Source: Roseovarius sp. EL26
GTDB taxonomy: Bacteria; Pseudomonadota; Alphaproteobacteria; Rhodobacterales; Rhodobacteraceae
NCBI RefSeq assembly: GCF_900327775.1
Contig: NZ_OUMZ01000007.1
Location: forward strand, 115-64,114
Length of the DNA stretch: 64,000 bases
Direction of reading: 5' to 3'
Numbering within the stretch: position 1 is the stretch's first letter; every line of letters starts with the position of its first letter. Below the pieces are notes generated by a model. It worked only from the letters and a program-made list of their open reading frames with translations, ran no database searches and had not been told where the DNA came from. The translations under genes and the position numbers were made by a program. Positions 41,774 through 50,703 of the stretch are shown here, piece by piece.

Positions 41774-42655
41774 CTAATTTTCCAACAGGTGTTGAGCGCA
41801 ATTTGACACCTCTTCAGCAACGTTCTGAGGTGGAGATATTTCCATGATCAGCGCTTGGCTGGTTGCAACGGCACCGCCTATAGGGCGCACAAGATTTCCC
41901 TTTTCCAGATCCCGATGCACAAGTGGTGCATGACCGATCAATATGCCTGCGCCAGCGCGTGCCTCTTCCAGCGCCAGACTATAGAGAGAATACTTTGACC
42001 CCATCTGTTCAGGGATAAACCCTTGGCCATGGTTCCGCGCCCAAAGATCCCAATCGCCAGACCAGCTTTCGTCATGGAGCAACATTTGCTGCGCCAGATC
42101 TGCTGGTCGGGTAATTTGCGCCGCCAGTTCGGGTGTGCACACAGGAAAAATCTGATCGTCTGTAAGGATATGTTCGTTTGTAGCCCCGGAGGGTGCGCGA
42201 ATGAACAGGCTGATATCAATCATCTCGCGGTTCAGATTGGGAGGGGTTTCCATCGCCAAAACGGTAAGCCGAGTGCCGGGCATTGCTGCCCGCAGGGCAG
42301 GTAGGCGCGGCGAAAGCCAAAGCTGCGCGACACTGGGCAAGGCGGCGATTGTTACAGTTGGCTGTGCCATCGTGGACCGCAGGGCACGGGTGGCATCGCT
42401 CATCGCATCAAATGCATGGGTGAAATGTGGCTGCAGTTGTTGACCGGCTTCGGTTAACATCACCCCGTGCGCCTTGCGTTGAAACAAAGGTGTGCCGGTC
42501 CAGTCCTCCAGCGCTTTGATATGTTGTGAGATCGCACCGGGCGTGACGCAGAGTTCCTCGCTGGCTTGGGCAAACCCGCCCAATCGGGCCGCCGCCTCAA
42601 ACGCGCGCAGGGCATTGAGGGGCGGGCCTTTGGGGCGGGGTGGGATAATAGACAT
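41774..42655 (-). CDS. LysR-family regulator, GcvA-like
   Basis: 293 residues. The start PPLNALRAFEAAARLGGFAQASEELCVTPGAISQHIKALEDWTG is the GcvA-type helix-turn-helix, and the effector domain has VTIAALPSVAQLWLSPRL. GcvA-type regulators bind sites containing CTAA. Divergent from an SHMT-like gene with a 94-base gap holding a TTAG-N5-CTAA palindrome, so it very likely controls that gene. Its 3' end at 41774 runs toward the Moco operon. Confidence 0.92.
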   Translation of the reverse strand: MSIIPPRPKGPPLNALRAFEAAARLGGFAQASEELCVTPGAISQHIKALEDWTGTPLFQRKAHGVMLTEAGQQLQPHFTHAFDAMSDATRALRSTMAQPTVTIAALPSVAQLWLSPRLPALRAAMPGTRLTVLAMETPPNLNREMIDISLFIRAPSGATNEHILTDDQIFPVCTPELAAQITRPADLAQQMLLHDESWSGDWDLWARNHGQGFIPEQMGSKYSLYSLALEEARAGAGILIGHAPLVHRDLEKGNLVRPIGGAVATSQALIMEISPPQNVAEEVSNCAQHLLEN

Positions 42656-42664
42656 TTTCTAGCC

Positions 42665-42677
42665 TTAGTTTTTCTAA
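42665..42677. promoter_or_regulatory. LysR-type operator TTAG-N5-CTAA
   Basis: TTAGTTTTTCTAA fits the T-N11-A rule with palindromic arms and contains the CTAA core known for GcvA-type regulators. It lies 10 bases from the LysR start and 73 bases before the SHMT-like start, the expected place for autoregulation and activation. Confidence 0.5.
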
Positions 42678-42749
42678 ACTCAGATCTAAGATAATCTGGT
42701 TTGCGCCACAGGTCGAGACACTTCAGTGTCGCTGCAAAGGAGATCCATC

Positions 42750-44069
42750 ATGACATTATCCAAGCGAAACTGGGTGCCCGAGCATTGCGAGACGCGTGTA
42801 CAAGACATTGCTAACGCGACTGCGGTCCTGACCGGTTCTGAGACATTGAACCGAATTGATGCGCTGGCCGTGCGCAACAAAGAGATCCACGAACGTGAGT
42901 GTTTCAACCTCAATCCAGCCACCAACGTGATGAACCCACGGGCTGAGGCTTTGCTGTCTTCAGGTATCGGATCACGTCCCTCGCTGGGCTACCCCGGCGA
43001 CAAGTATGAAATGGGGCTAGAGGCGATCGAAGAAATCGAAGTGATGGCCGCAGAGCTTTGCGCTGAAGTGTTCGATGCCAAATATGCAGAGATCCGCGTG
43101 CCCTCAGGCGCGATTGCGAACCTCTATGCTTTTATGACGGTCTGTAAACCTGGTGATACGATTATCGCGCCACCCGCGGCCATTGGCGGGCATGTCACTC
43201 ACCACGGGGCGGGTTGTGCCGGTCTTTATGGGCTGAATGCCATTCCGGCTCCGGTCAGTGCTGATGGCTATACAGTTGATGTCGATGCTCTACGGGATCT
43301 GGCGCAGCAGACCAAGCCCAAGCTGATCACCATCGGCGGTAGCCTGAACCTGTTTGAACATCCCGTGCGAGAGATTCGCGAGATCGCAGATAGCGTTGGT
43401 GCAAAGCTGCTGTTCGATGCGGCACATCAATGCGGGATCATCGCTGGTAAGGCATGGAAAAACCCGTTGGCTGAGGGCGCGCATCTGATGACGATGAGCA
43501 CCTATAAAAGCCTTGGTGGACCAGCAGGCGGGTTGATCGTCACCAATGAAGCGGATCTGGCGCAGCGTTTGGATGAAATCGCCTTTCCTGGGATGACGGC
43601 AAACTTTGATGCGGCCAAATCAGCGGCGCTTGCTGTGTCGATGCTAGATTGGCGTGAACACGGCGAAGACTATGCGCAATCGATGATCCAACTGGCGCAG
43701 GCCTTGGCTCAGGCGTTGGCGGATCTGGGCGAGCCGGTATTTACTGCACCGCAGGGCTTCACACATTCGCATCAGTTCGCGCTTGAAGCGGCCGCTTATG
43801 GCGGTGGTCAGGCTGCTTCCAAAAAACTGCGCAAGGCGGGACTTCTGGCCTGTGGTATTGGCCTGCCAATTGCCGAGGTCGCGGGGGACATGAATGGCTT
43901 GCGGATTGGCACGCCGGAATTGACCCGTTGGGGTATGACAACTGCCCACGCGAAACAATTAGCCGGGCTCATTTCACAAGCGCTTCACTCTGATGCGCCC
44001 GAGGCGCTTTTGCCGGAAGTTTCAGCCTGGCGGCAGGAGTTTACGCAATTGCACTATGTTGTGAGCTGA
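42750..44069 (+). CDS. SHMT-like PLP-dependent enzyme
   Basis: 439 residues from the ATG at 42750, which has AAAGGAG 8 bases upstream. The layout is that of the serine hydroxymethyltransferase group: SSGIGSRPSLGYPGDKYEMG near residue 70, the PLP-contacting Asp223 and His226 in FDAAHQCGIIAG, and the Schiff-base Lys253 in STYKSLGGPAGGL. It differs strongly from GlyA, so it is probably a paralogue that cleaves or makes a beta-hydroxy or alpha-methyl amino acid rather than the housekeeping enzyme. Under likely control of the divergent GcvA-type regulator. Its last 29 bases overlap the 3' end of the convergent glpD gene. Confidence 0.8.
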   Translation: MTLSKRNWVPEHCETRVQDIANATAVLTGSETLNRIDALAVRNKEIHERECFNLNPATNVMNPRAEALLSSGIGSRPSLGYPGDKYEMGLEAIEEIEVMAAELCAEVFDAKYAEIRVPSGAIANLYAFMTVCKPGDTIIAPPAAIGGHVTHHGAGCAGLYGLNAIPAPVSADGYTVDVDALRDLAQQTKPKLITIGGSLNLFEHPVREIREIADSVGAKLLFDAAHQCGIIAGKAWKNPLAEGAHLMTMSTYKSLGGPAGGLIVTNEADLAQRLDEIAFPGMTANFDAAKSAALAVSMLDWREHGEDYAQSMIQLAQALAQALADLGEPVFTAPQGFTHSHQFALEAAAYGGGQAASKKLRKAGLLACGIGLPIAEVAGDMNGLRIGTPELTRWGMTTAHAKQLAGLISQALHSDAPEALLPEVSAWRQEFTQLHYVVS

Positions 44070-45657
44070 TAATATCAGCGATGGCAGTGGTGAGCGCATC
44101 AATCTCGGTCTTGTCCAAACACAGGCCGAGCCGGGTGCGCCGCCACAAAAAATCCTCGGCACTTTGCGTCCATTCATGCGAAATGGACCAACGCACCTCA
44201 CGTTCCGTGATAGTGCCGCCAAAGTTTTGCCCAAGGTCAGAGATGTCAGTGGCATCGCCCAGAACCTCCCACGCCTCTGTTCCATAGTGGCGGATCAGGC
44301 GGTGCGCCCATACGTCATCCAAAAACCGATAATCTGCACGTAAATTGGCCCGCAACTTTGCAACATCACCAACCGGAAAATCACCCCCGGGCAGGGGTGC
44401 GATTTGCGTCCATTCCGCTCCAGCGTTGCTATCGGGTAGCGCGCCCTTGATGTGCTCAAGCGCGGCCTCGGCCAGCTTTCGATAGGTAGTGATCTTGCCA
44501 CCAAAGACATTCAACAGCGGTGCACCGGCTTGATCTTCGACTTTCAAAACATATTCACGTGTTACTGCCGAGGCAGAACTTGCCCCATCATTGTAAAGTG
44601 GCCGCACCCCGGAATAGGTCCAGATGACATCATCGTCTGAGAGAGGTTGCTCAAAATACTTTGATGCAAAATCAATCAGGTATTGTTGTTCCTCGGCGCT
44701 GCATTCGGGCGACGTATCAGGATCAGGATGGTCACTGTCAGTTGTGCCGATCAAGGTGAAATCCTGCTCATAGGGGATGGCAAATATGATCCGGCCATCG
44801 CTGCCTTGAAAGAAATAGCACTTGTCATGCTCAAACAGCTTACGGGTAACGATATGGCTGCCCCGCACCAGCCGGATATTATCGTTGGATTTGCTGTGGG
44901 TGGTGTTTTGAATCACATCCATCACCCATGGCCCGCTAGCATTGACGACCATACGCGAGCGCACCACGCGCTCTTCGCCTGTAGCCTCGTCTAGCAATGT
45001 GACGACCCAGAGGTCACCTTCGACTACCGCCGATACAACCCGCGTCCGTGTCATGATCGCTGCGCCACGCGCTGCGGCATCGCGGGCATTCAGAACAACC
45101 AGCCGCGAATCCTGAATCCAGCAGTCGGAATATTCATAGGCCTGTTGGTATTTGTCCTGTAACGGCACGCCTTCAATGGTGCGGTGCAGATCAAGCGTCT
45201 TTGTGGCGGGTAGAATTTCGCGCCCCCCCAGATGGTCATACATGAACAATCCAAGCCGGATCATCCATGCGGGGCGACGTCCCTTCATCCACGGCATGAA
45301 GAATGACAATAGCTTTGCGGCTGGCGTGCTACTCTCAAACCTCATATCCTTGTGGTAGGGCAGAACAAACCGCATCGGCCAGCTGATGTGCGGCATGTTG
45401 CGCAACAGAACTTCGCGTTCTTTCAGCGCCTCGCGCACCAGACGAATTTCGAAATATTCAAGATAGCGCAGCCCGCCATGGAACAACTTGGTTGAGGCCG
45501 AAGATGTTGCCGAGGCCAGATCGTTCATTTCCGCCAACGCTACGCTATACCCGCGACCGGCTGCATCACGGGCGATGCCGCAACCATTGATGCCACCGCC
45601 AATGACAAAGAGGTCGTAGACGTGTTGCTCGGAGCTGTTCTCAAGGGGATTTGGCAT
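44041..45657 (-). CDS. glpD: FAD-dependent glycerol-3-phosphate dehydrogenase
   Basis: 538 residues. Oxidises glycerol 3-phosphate to dihydroxyacetone phosphate at the inner membrane and feeds electrons to quinone. The FAD fold FVIGGGINGCGIARDAAGRGY, then SSASTKLFHGGLRYLEYFEIRLVREAL and the MPHISWPMRFVLPYHKDMR block are characteristic of aerobic GlpD. No glpK, glpF or glpR is next to it. Convergent overlap of 29 bases with the SHMT-like gene. Confidence 0.95.
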   Translation of the reverse strand: MPNPLENSSEQHVYDLFVIGGGINGCGIARDAAGRGYSVALAEMNDLASATSSASTKLFHGGLRYLEYFEIRLVREALKEREVLLRNMPHISWPMRFVLPYHKDMRFESSTPAAKLLSFFMPWMKGRRPAWMIRLGLFMYDHLGGREILPATKTLDLHRTIEGVPLQDKYQQAYEYSDCWIQDSRLVVLNARDAAARGAAIMTRTRVVSAVVEGDLWVVTLLDEATGEERVVRSRMVVNASGPWVMDVIQNTTHSKSNDNIRLVRGSHIVTRKLFEHDKCYFFQGSDGRIIFAIPYEQDFTLIGTTDSDHPDPDTSPECSAEEQQYLIDFASKYFEQPLSDDDVIWTYSGVRPLYNDGASSASAVTREYVLKVEDQAGAPLLNVFGGKITTYRKLAEAALEHIKGALPDSNAGAEWTQIAPLPGGDFPVGDVAKLRANLRADYRFLDDVWAHRLIRHYGTEAWEVLGDATDISDLGQNFGGTITEREVRWSISHEWTQSAEDFLWRRTRLGLCLDKTEIDALTTAIADIISSQHSAIA

Positions 45658-45942
45658 TTCAATGATCCAGCATCTGCAGGTGTACAGCTTTGCTCTGTAC
45701 CGATTCGCATCACTGATCGCACTCTGAACATGTTAACGCAACCATGAGGCATGCCAATTTGGTCATGACGGATGGTCACAAGGTCGCTTTTGGGCTCATT
45801 TTATACCCAGCACGACCGTGAAATCATGAAATGCGACGCATACAGTAACTTTATGTTCGCATTTCCAGAGGGTGCTGAATATAAGTTTGCGCTATCGCTA
45901 ACGCGATTATTCCCGAAAGATTCAGCTGAAACGAGACTGCCT

Positions 45943-48894
45943 ATGACTGACCTCGCCGCCCAAAGACTTGCCTCTCTCGAAGCAACGCGCAATGGCCCCC
46001 CAGCCCGTACTGCCAACCCGTTCTTCGGTGTTGGTCCGATCACCGATGTGGTCAAGGACGAAGCCGAAGGACGTCAAAACCGTTACGACTTTGATCGTTG
46101 GTTGGAAACCACCTACCGCAAGTTGGACGATACCGGCAAGGATCTGGGTCCTTTCACCACGGCAGAGATCGGTCGCTCGATGCACCGCGGTTACCCGGCA
46201 GACGCAATCTTGCTAGACATGATGCACCATATTCACCGTTATTTCGGTTTCCCGATGTCCAACCAGATGGCGGTTGGTCTGGGCGGTGGTCACAGTGGTT
46301 TTACCGTGGCGATCATGCACCTGATGAACCCCAATCTTGATGGACAAAAACTGTTCGTTGATACACCTGCACCAGAAACTGAAGCGGCCAAGGCCGGTGG
46401 TTTCTTCCGCCAGAGCTGGGGCACGCAGATCGTTGAGATGCAGCGCTTTGCACAAAATGGCCACGACGACAAAGTGGTCTTTGCCGGTGACGAAGGCTCA
46501 ATCCCAAGCGCGGATGAGCTGGACGCAATGGGCATCACCTTGTTTGTGGGTGTTGGCCACGAAACGACAGGTGCCACCACCTACACCGAGGAAGAAGTCA
46601 AAGGCCTGCTCGAATGGCTGGACCGTGATCCAGAAAACCGCCACGCGATGATCGATGCGACATCAATGCTGGGTGCGATGCCATGGTCACAAGACGTTGT
46701 TGACGGGTTTCTGACCAAATGTAACATCTTCACCCCGTTCCAAAAGGCGATCGGTGGGATCTCTGGCTATTTCTTGGCGTCGTTCACGCCAGCGGCAATC
46801 CAGCTGATCGAAGACAACCAAAAAAACCCGGCATGGGCCATCGCGCGTCAGTTGAAGCTGGTTGTGCCAAAAGATGCCAAAAAACCATTGAGCGGTGAAA
46901 AAACCGTTGGCTTGGGCCCGTTCTATGATCCAGCCGCAAACAAAATGATCGGTGGTGTGATCAACACGTTCTCTTCGCTTGCCTTTGCTGAAACTACATT
47001 TGGCTTGCTGCGGGTTGAGAAAAAGTTCGGCGCCTCCAGCGTGATGAACCAGCGTTCTGCTGATAACCGTCAACGCATCAATGACTGGCTGGCGGGTCAG
47101 GACCTGCTGCGTGCCGGTGTTGCAAATGCAGACAAACGGGGTGCTGCTGTGACCCTGCTGGCGGTCAATGACCCCGACATCACCGATGCAGATGTGCACG
47201 CTCGTATCATCGCACGCTCCAAGCAGTTGCTGGGCTACGAAGGCCTGACCCATCCAAATGGCTGGCACGAGGCTGGCCTTGATGCTGCGCGTTACGTCAA
47301 CGCATTCCCTGGCACGCCCGGTGATTACCGCGCATGGATGGGTGGTATTCGTGAGCAAGACGATATCGTCGCGCTGCTTGAGAACATCAGCTACGCCTAC
47401 CTCCGCGCCAAAATTGTTGTTCTGGAAGAGTTGCTGGCCGCAGATGGCACAACCTTTGATGCGCCAGAAGAATCCGGTGCAAATGTCCGCAAGGACGATC
47501 CAAACCGCGCTTACCGTATTCTGATCGCCGATCTGGTTGGCCTGAAGTTCGGTGCTGATGGCGAGCCTGACCCTTCCGAGGTTCAAGCCCATATTGAGGC
47601 CAATGGCGGTACCTTCACCGTTGGCGCATGGGACGGTTCCGACCTGCCAGCCGGTCAGCACTTCTTCTATCAGCCTGACCTCAGCACCAATGAAGAACTG
47701 ACAGCCGCCTGCTGTGGCAACCAGTATGACGCGGTGATCGCAGCGGCGACCTTCTTCCCAGACGGCGCAACCTTCCCCGAAGGCGGCGTGCGTATCGGTG
47801 CCGGCACCGGTAATATGGCCTGCGCTTGCTGGGGCGGCGGTGACGGCGCGGGCGGTTCTGCCCCGCTGATGAACACCCCAAGCTTCAACAGCCGTGCGAC
47901 TGCACAGATGGCAATGAAGGCCCTGCTGAAGGTTATGCCAAACCTCGACGTGGCTGACATGCACGACCGGGTTGTCAAAGGCGACTTTGATACCGGCAAG
48001 CACCTGCGTGACTATCCAACCGAAAAGTTGGAAGGCAAGCGCATGGCCGTGATCAGCTATGGCAACATCGGCCGCGAAGTGGCCAAACTGGCCAAAGCGT
48101 TCGGCATGAGCGTTTCGATCTTTGCCCGTGAAAACCACCGCAAGTGGATCGAATCCGAAGGTTACACCTTTGCCGCAACCCCAGAAGAAGCCGCCGCTGG
48201 TGCCGACGTTCTGTCGCCCCACACTGGTCTGGGTGCAAAGGGTGCCGACGGCACATTCGCCAACGCTGGTCTGGTTGGCGCATCGGTTCTGAACGCGCTC
48301 AATGATGGTGCAATCATCGTGAACTACGACCGTGGTGAAGTGATCGACGCTGACGCGCTGCACGCTGCCATGGACAGCGGCAAGGTCGCCTATGCAGCCA
48401 TCGATGCGGACCTGTTCGTCAACGACGACGGTAGCCTGTTTGGCCCAATGGTGCCGTACCGCCCACTGATCGAAGCCTTCCCTGGCCGTCTGGAACTGCT
48501 GCCACACGCCGCAGCTGATACCGAGCACACCTCGCGTGTGGATGGTGCCAAGCAAGCGGTTGATCAGATCCTGTCGTGCATCCGCTATCGCCACGTCATC
48601 AACTGCAAGGGCGACGTGCCAGCCGGCTACACCAGCGGCGGCGCACAAACCGTGCCAGGTGTTGGCAAGGTATCCGGTTCGGTCATCGCCAATGCGGCAG
48701 CCGATACAGATGCCCTTGGCCGTCTGCGTGATGCGTCGGAAACACTGGCCGCGATCTGGGGCGCGATTGAATCCACCCGCGACCCAATCCGCCGCGCCGA
48801 GCTGATCGCCAGCCACGGCGAAGCCCTGACTTTGGCCGCCAACACCCTGCGCACCGATTGCGACGCGCTGGGTCTGAACGGTGGCTATGCATAA
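45943..48894 (+). CDS. Fusion of a SerC-like PLP aminotransferase and a SerA-like 2-hydroxyacid dehydrogenase
   Basis: 983 residues from the ATG at 45943; an open frame to 45772 adds poorly coding sequence. Residues about 25-400 look like a class V aminotransferase of the phosphoserine type: FFGVGPITDVV at the start, GLGGGHSGFT near 115, and IDATSMLG with FTPFQKAIGGISG, where Lys268 should bind PLP. Residues about 520-890 are a D-2-hydroxyacid dehydrogenase: an N-terminal catalytic lobe, the NAD fold (ISYGNIGREVAKLAKAFG, 704-720), the catalytic Arg797 in NYDRGEV and His855 in LLPHAAAD. SerA and SerC do consecutive steps of serine synthesis, so channelling is conceivable; other substrates are equally possible. 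Proline codons favour CCA, unlike neighbours, which suggests high expression. A 285-base gap to divergent glpD precedes it and a strong terminator ends it. Confidence 0.82.
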   Translation: MTDLAAQRLASLEATRNGPPARTANPFFGVGPITDVVKDEAEGRQNRYDFDRWLETTYRKLDDTGKDLGPFTTAEIGRSMHRGYPADAILLDMMHHIHRYFGFPMSNQMAVGLGGGHSGFTVAIMHLMNPNLDGQKLFVDTPAPETEAAKAGGFFRQSWGTQIVEMQRFAQNGHDDKVVFAGDEGSIPSADELDAMGITLFVGVGHETTGATTYTEEEVKGLLEWLDRDPENRHAMIDATSMLGAMPWSQDVVDGFLTKCNIFTPFQKAIGGISGYFLASFTPAAIQLIEDNQKNPAWAIARQLKLVVPKDAKKPLSGEKTVGLGPFYDPAANKMIGGVINTFSSLAFAETTFGLLRVEKKFGASSVMNQRSADNRQRINDWLAGQDLLRAGVANADKRGAAVTLLAVNDPDITDADVHARIIARSKQLLGYEGLTHPNGWHEAGLDAARYVNAFPGTPGDYRAWMGGIREQDDIVALLENISYAYLRAKIVVLEELLAADGTTFDAPEESGANVRKDDPNRAYRILIADLVGLKFGADGEPDPSEVQAHIEANGGTFTVGAWDGSDLPAGQHFFYQPDLSTNEELTAACCGNQYDAVIAAATFFPDGATFPEGGVRIGAGTGNMACACWGGGDGAGGSAPLMNTPSFNSRATAQMAMKALLKVMPNLDVADMHDRVVKGDFDTGKHLRDYPTEKLEGKRMAVISYGNIGREVAKLAKAFGMSVSIFARENHRKWIESEGYTFAATPEEAAAGADVLSPHTGLGAKGADGTFANAGLVGASVLNALNDGAIIVNYDRGEVIDADALHAAMDSGKVAYAAIDADLFVNDDGSLFGPMVPYRPLIEAFPGRLELLPHAAADTEHTSRVDGAKQAVDQILSCIRYRHVINCKGDVPAGYTSGGAQTVPGVGKVSGSVIANAAADTDALGRLRDASETLAAIWGAIESTRDPIRRAELIASHGEALTLAANTLRTDCDALGLNGGYA

Positions 48895-48921
48895 GGCCAG
48901 AGACTTAGGTTAAGAATTAAG

Positions 48922-48953
48922 AAACCCGGCAGTTCCGACTGCCGGGTTTTTTT
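48922..48953 (+). terminator. Strong intrinsic terminator of the fusion gene
   Basis: AAACCCGGCAGT and ACTGCCGGGTTT form a perfect 12-base stem with a TCCG loop, followed by further T residues. It lies 28 bases after the stop of the 983-residue fusion gene. Confidence 0.92.
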
Positions 48954-49090
48954 GTTGGCTATTCAGTTTGCTGTGGGCACCGTTTGAAACGGGCAGCGCC
49001 CGACCGTGGGTGGGCGTCGAAAGGTCAGTAGAAAAGCACTTTATCTGTCAACCCACATCCAACGAATATTAAATCCGAGCCGTAGCAAAA

Positions 49091-49164
49091 GAGCCCGCCC
49101 ATGGGGCGGTCGGGCTCTGCCCGGCGCGCTTCGCGCTTGATTCCGGGCATGTTCTTCAGAACAT
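49091..49164. repeat. Cluster of three palindromes (REP-like spacer)
   Basis: Three hairpins follow one another: GAGCCCG/CGGGCTC (49091-49117), GCCCGG/CCGGGC (49119-49148) with an inner GCGCG-CTT-CGCGC hairpin, and ATGTTC/GAACAT (49149-49164). They occupy the spacer just past the convergent 147-residue gene. The design resembles repetitive extragenic palindromes. Confidence 0.55.
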
Positions 49165-49180
49165 TTGGCCCGCAAAGGTC

Positions 49181-49624
49181 CTAGCATTCCGATTGAGGTG
49201 CATGGCGCTCCCATGCTGTTTGCTCTTCAGTGGATAGTAGCTTCCATACGTGTGCAGGAACCTGATTAGTCCGCTTGTTTCGTAGGTCGTACTTGCCTGA
49301 GGAGCTTAAGAACCACCAGAATACATGCAATGTGCCTTCGGTTTCGATGAATTCCATCCAACCGTCTACGATGGTTTCGCTAGATCTATCTAATACTTGA
49401 ATGCCGGAAAAATTCTCTAGCTTTCCATCAAGATAAGATGTTCTACGGCCTTCTATGCAACTTTCAGACCAATCGAACTTAACGTCACCCCGTTGAAATT
49501 TTTGGCCGGATAAAACGTATTCGTTTAAATCGTCTACCAATTTGTTTTCAACGAACATCCGCAGATTTGGCCCCATGCAAGTTGAAAAGCCAAAATCTGT
49601 TTGCGTGATCTGATCTCTGTTCAA
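49181..49624 (-). CDS. Hypothetical protein, 147 residues
   Basis: Not recognised. A soluble protein with several short strands (GPNLRMFVENKLVDDLNEYVLSG at the start), a Trp-rich block VDGWMEFIETEGTLHVFWWFLSSSG near residue 90, and a polar C terminus ending in Cys. It has a higher A and T content than its neighbours and no detectable partner genes, so recent acquisition is possible. The frame closes between the palindrome cluster and the PfkB gene. Start ATG at 49624 has no strong ribosome site. Codon use appears coding-like. Confidence 0.55.
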   Translation of the reverse strand: MNRDQITQTDFGFSTCMGPNLRMFVENKLVDDLNEYVLSGQKFQRGDVKFDWSESCIEGRRTSYLDGKLENFSGIQVLDRSSETIVDGWMEFIETEGTLHVFWWFLSSSGKYDLRNKRTNQVPAHVWKLLSTEEQTAWERHAPQSEC

Positions 49625-49716
49625 GCTGAATCTATCTGCATTGGAAAACTCTGGCGCTTTGAAATCCTATGACCGCGCCTTAAGAGAGGCACGGTCGAAA
49701 ATTTATAGTGGCGGAG

Positions 49717-50703
49717 CTACTCTACCAACCCCTCATTCTTGAACAACGTCATCACATCCGCCTCGGGGCGGGCGCCGTAATGGCCGATGACCTCAGCTGC
49801 AGCAATACAGCCCATACGACCGGACACTTCAAGGCTTTGTCCGGTGGCCATGCCATAGATGAACCCGGTGGCAAATTGATCGCCTGCGCCAGTGGTGTCG
49901 GTGGGCACAACGGCACGGACAGGTACGGTGATGGTCTCGCCACCCTGGGCAACGACTACCTCTTGTCCTGAGCGCGTGCAGACAATCAGACCGCTTTCAG
50001 AGGCTGCTTGCTCCAGTGCGGTACCCAGATCTTCGGTTTGATAGAGCGATTTCCATTCATGCTCGTTCCCCAGCACAAAATCCAGATCTTTGACCAATGC
50101 GCGGAAATCATCGCGGTGACGGTCGACACAAAACGGATCAGACAGCGAAATCCCGGCCTTGCCACCACCGTCACGGCAAGCTTTTGCAGCCGCCTGAAAC
50201 GCCGCTTTGCCCTTGGCTTTGTCAAACAGATAGCCTTCAAGGAACAGCAGCTTCGCCTGACCGGCGACCTCTTCTTGCACATCCTCTGGCCCCAGTTCGG
50301 TCGAGATTCCCAGATAGGTATTCATCGACCGCTCGCCATCTGGCGAGACAAAGATCATGCAACGCGATGTTGGCATATCACCTGTCACTGGTGGATTGAC
50401 AAAATCAGTGCCTGCATCCGCCATTTCTTTGGAATAGAATTGACCAAGCTCATCGTCATTCACGCGACCAATGAAGCCGGTGCTCAAACCCAATGCGCCA
50501 AGACCCGCGATTGTGTTTGCGACTGATCCGCCGGCCATTTGTTTGCGGTTTTCCATTTGGCTGTACAGGAATTCACCACGCTCTTGATCGGTCAGTTGCA
50601 TGATGCCCTTGTCGATCCCCATTCGGGACAAGAATGCGTCATCACTTTGGCTGATCACATCAACAACGGCATTTCCGATGCCGACAACTTGGTACTTGCT
50701 CAT
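49717..50703 (-). CDS. PfkB-family sugar or nucleoside kinase (adenosine kinase-like)
   Basis: 328 residues. The ribokinase fold is complete: GIGNAVVDVISQSDD at the start, MAGGSVANTIAGLGALG near residue 57, and the anion hole DTTGAGDQFATGFIYG with the catalytic Asp. The sequence has the look of alphaproteobacterial proteins annotated as adenosine kinase, but sugar-kinase function cannot be excluded. Its ATG overlaps the nth stop by four bases, coupling it to the repair gene. Confidence 0.88.
   Translation of the reverse strand: MSKYQVVGIGNAVVDVISQSDDAFLSRMGIDKGIMQLTDQERGEFLYSQMENRKQMAGGSVANTIAGLGALGLSTGFIGRVNDDELGQFYSKEMADAGTDFVNPPVTGDMPTSRCMIFVSPDGERSMNTYLGISTELGPEDVQEEVAGQAKLLFLEGYLFDKAKGKAAFQAAAKACRDGGGKAGISLSDPFCVDRHRDDFRALVKDLDFVLGNEHEWKSLYQTEDLGTALEQAASESGLIVCTRSGQEVVVAQGGETITVPVRAVVPTDTTGAGDQFATGFIYGMATGQSLEVSGRMGCIAAAEVIGHYGARPEADVMTLFKNEGLVE

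Noticed and set aside
46687-48816. 709-codon open frame on the minus strand
   Set aside because: It is antisense to the conserved fusion enzyme; its translation has no recognisable domain, and long antisense frames are expected from the biased codon use of the real gene.
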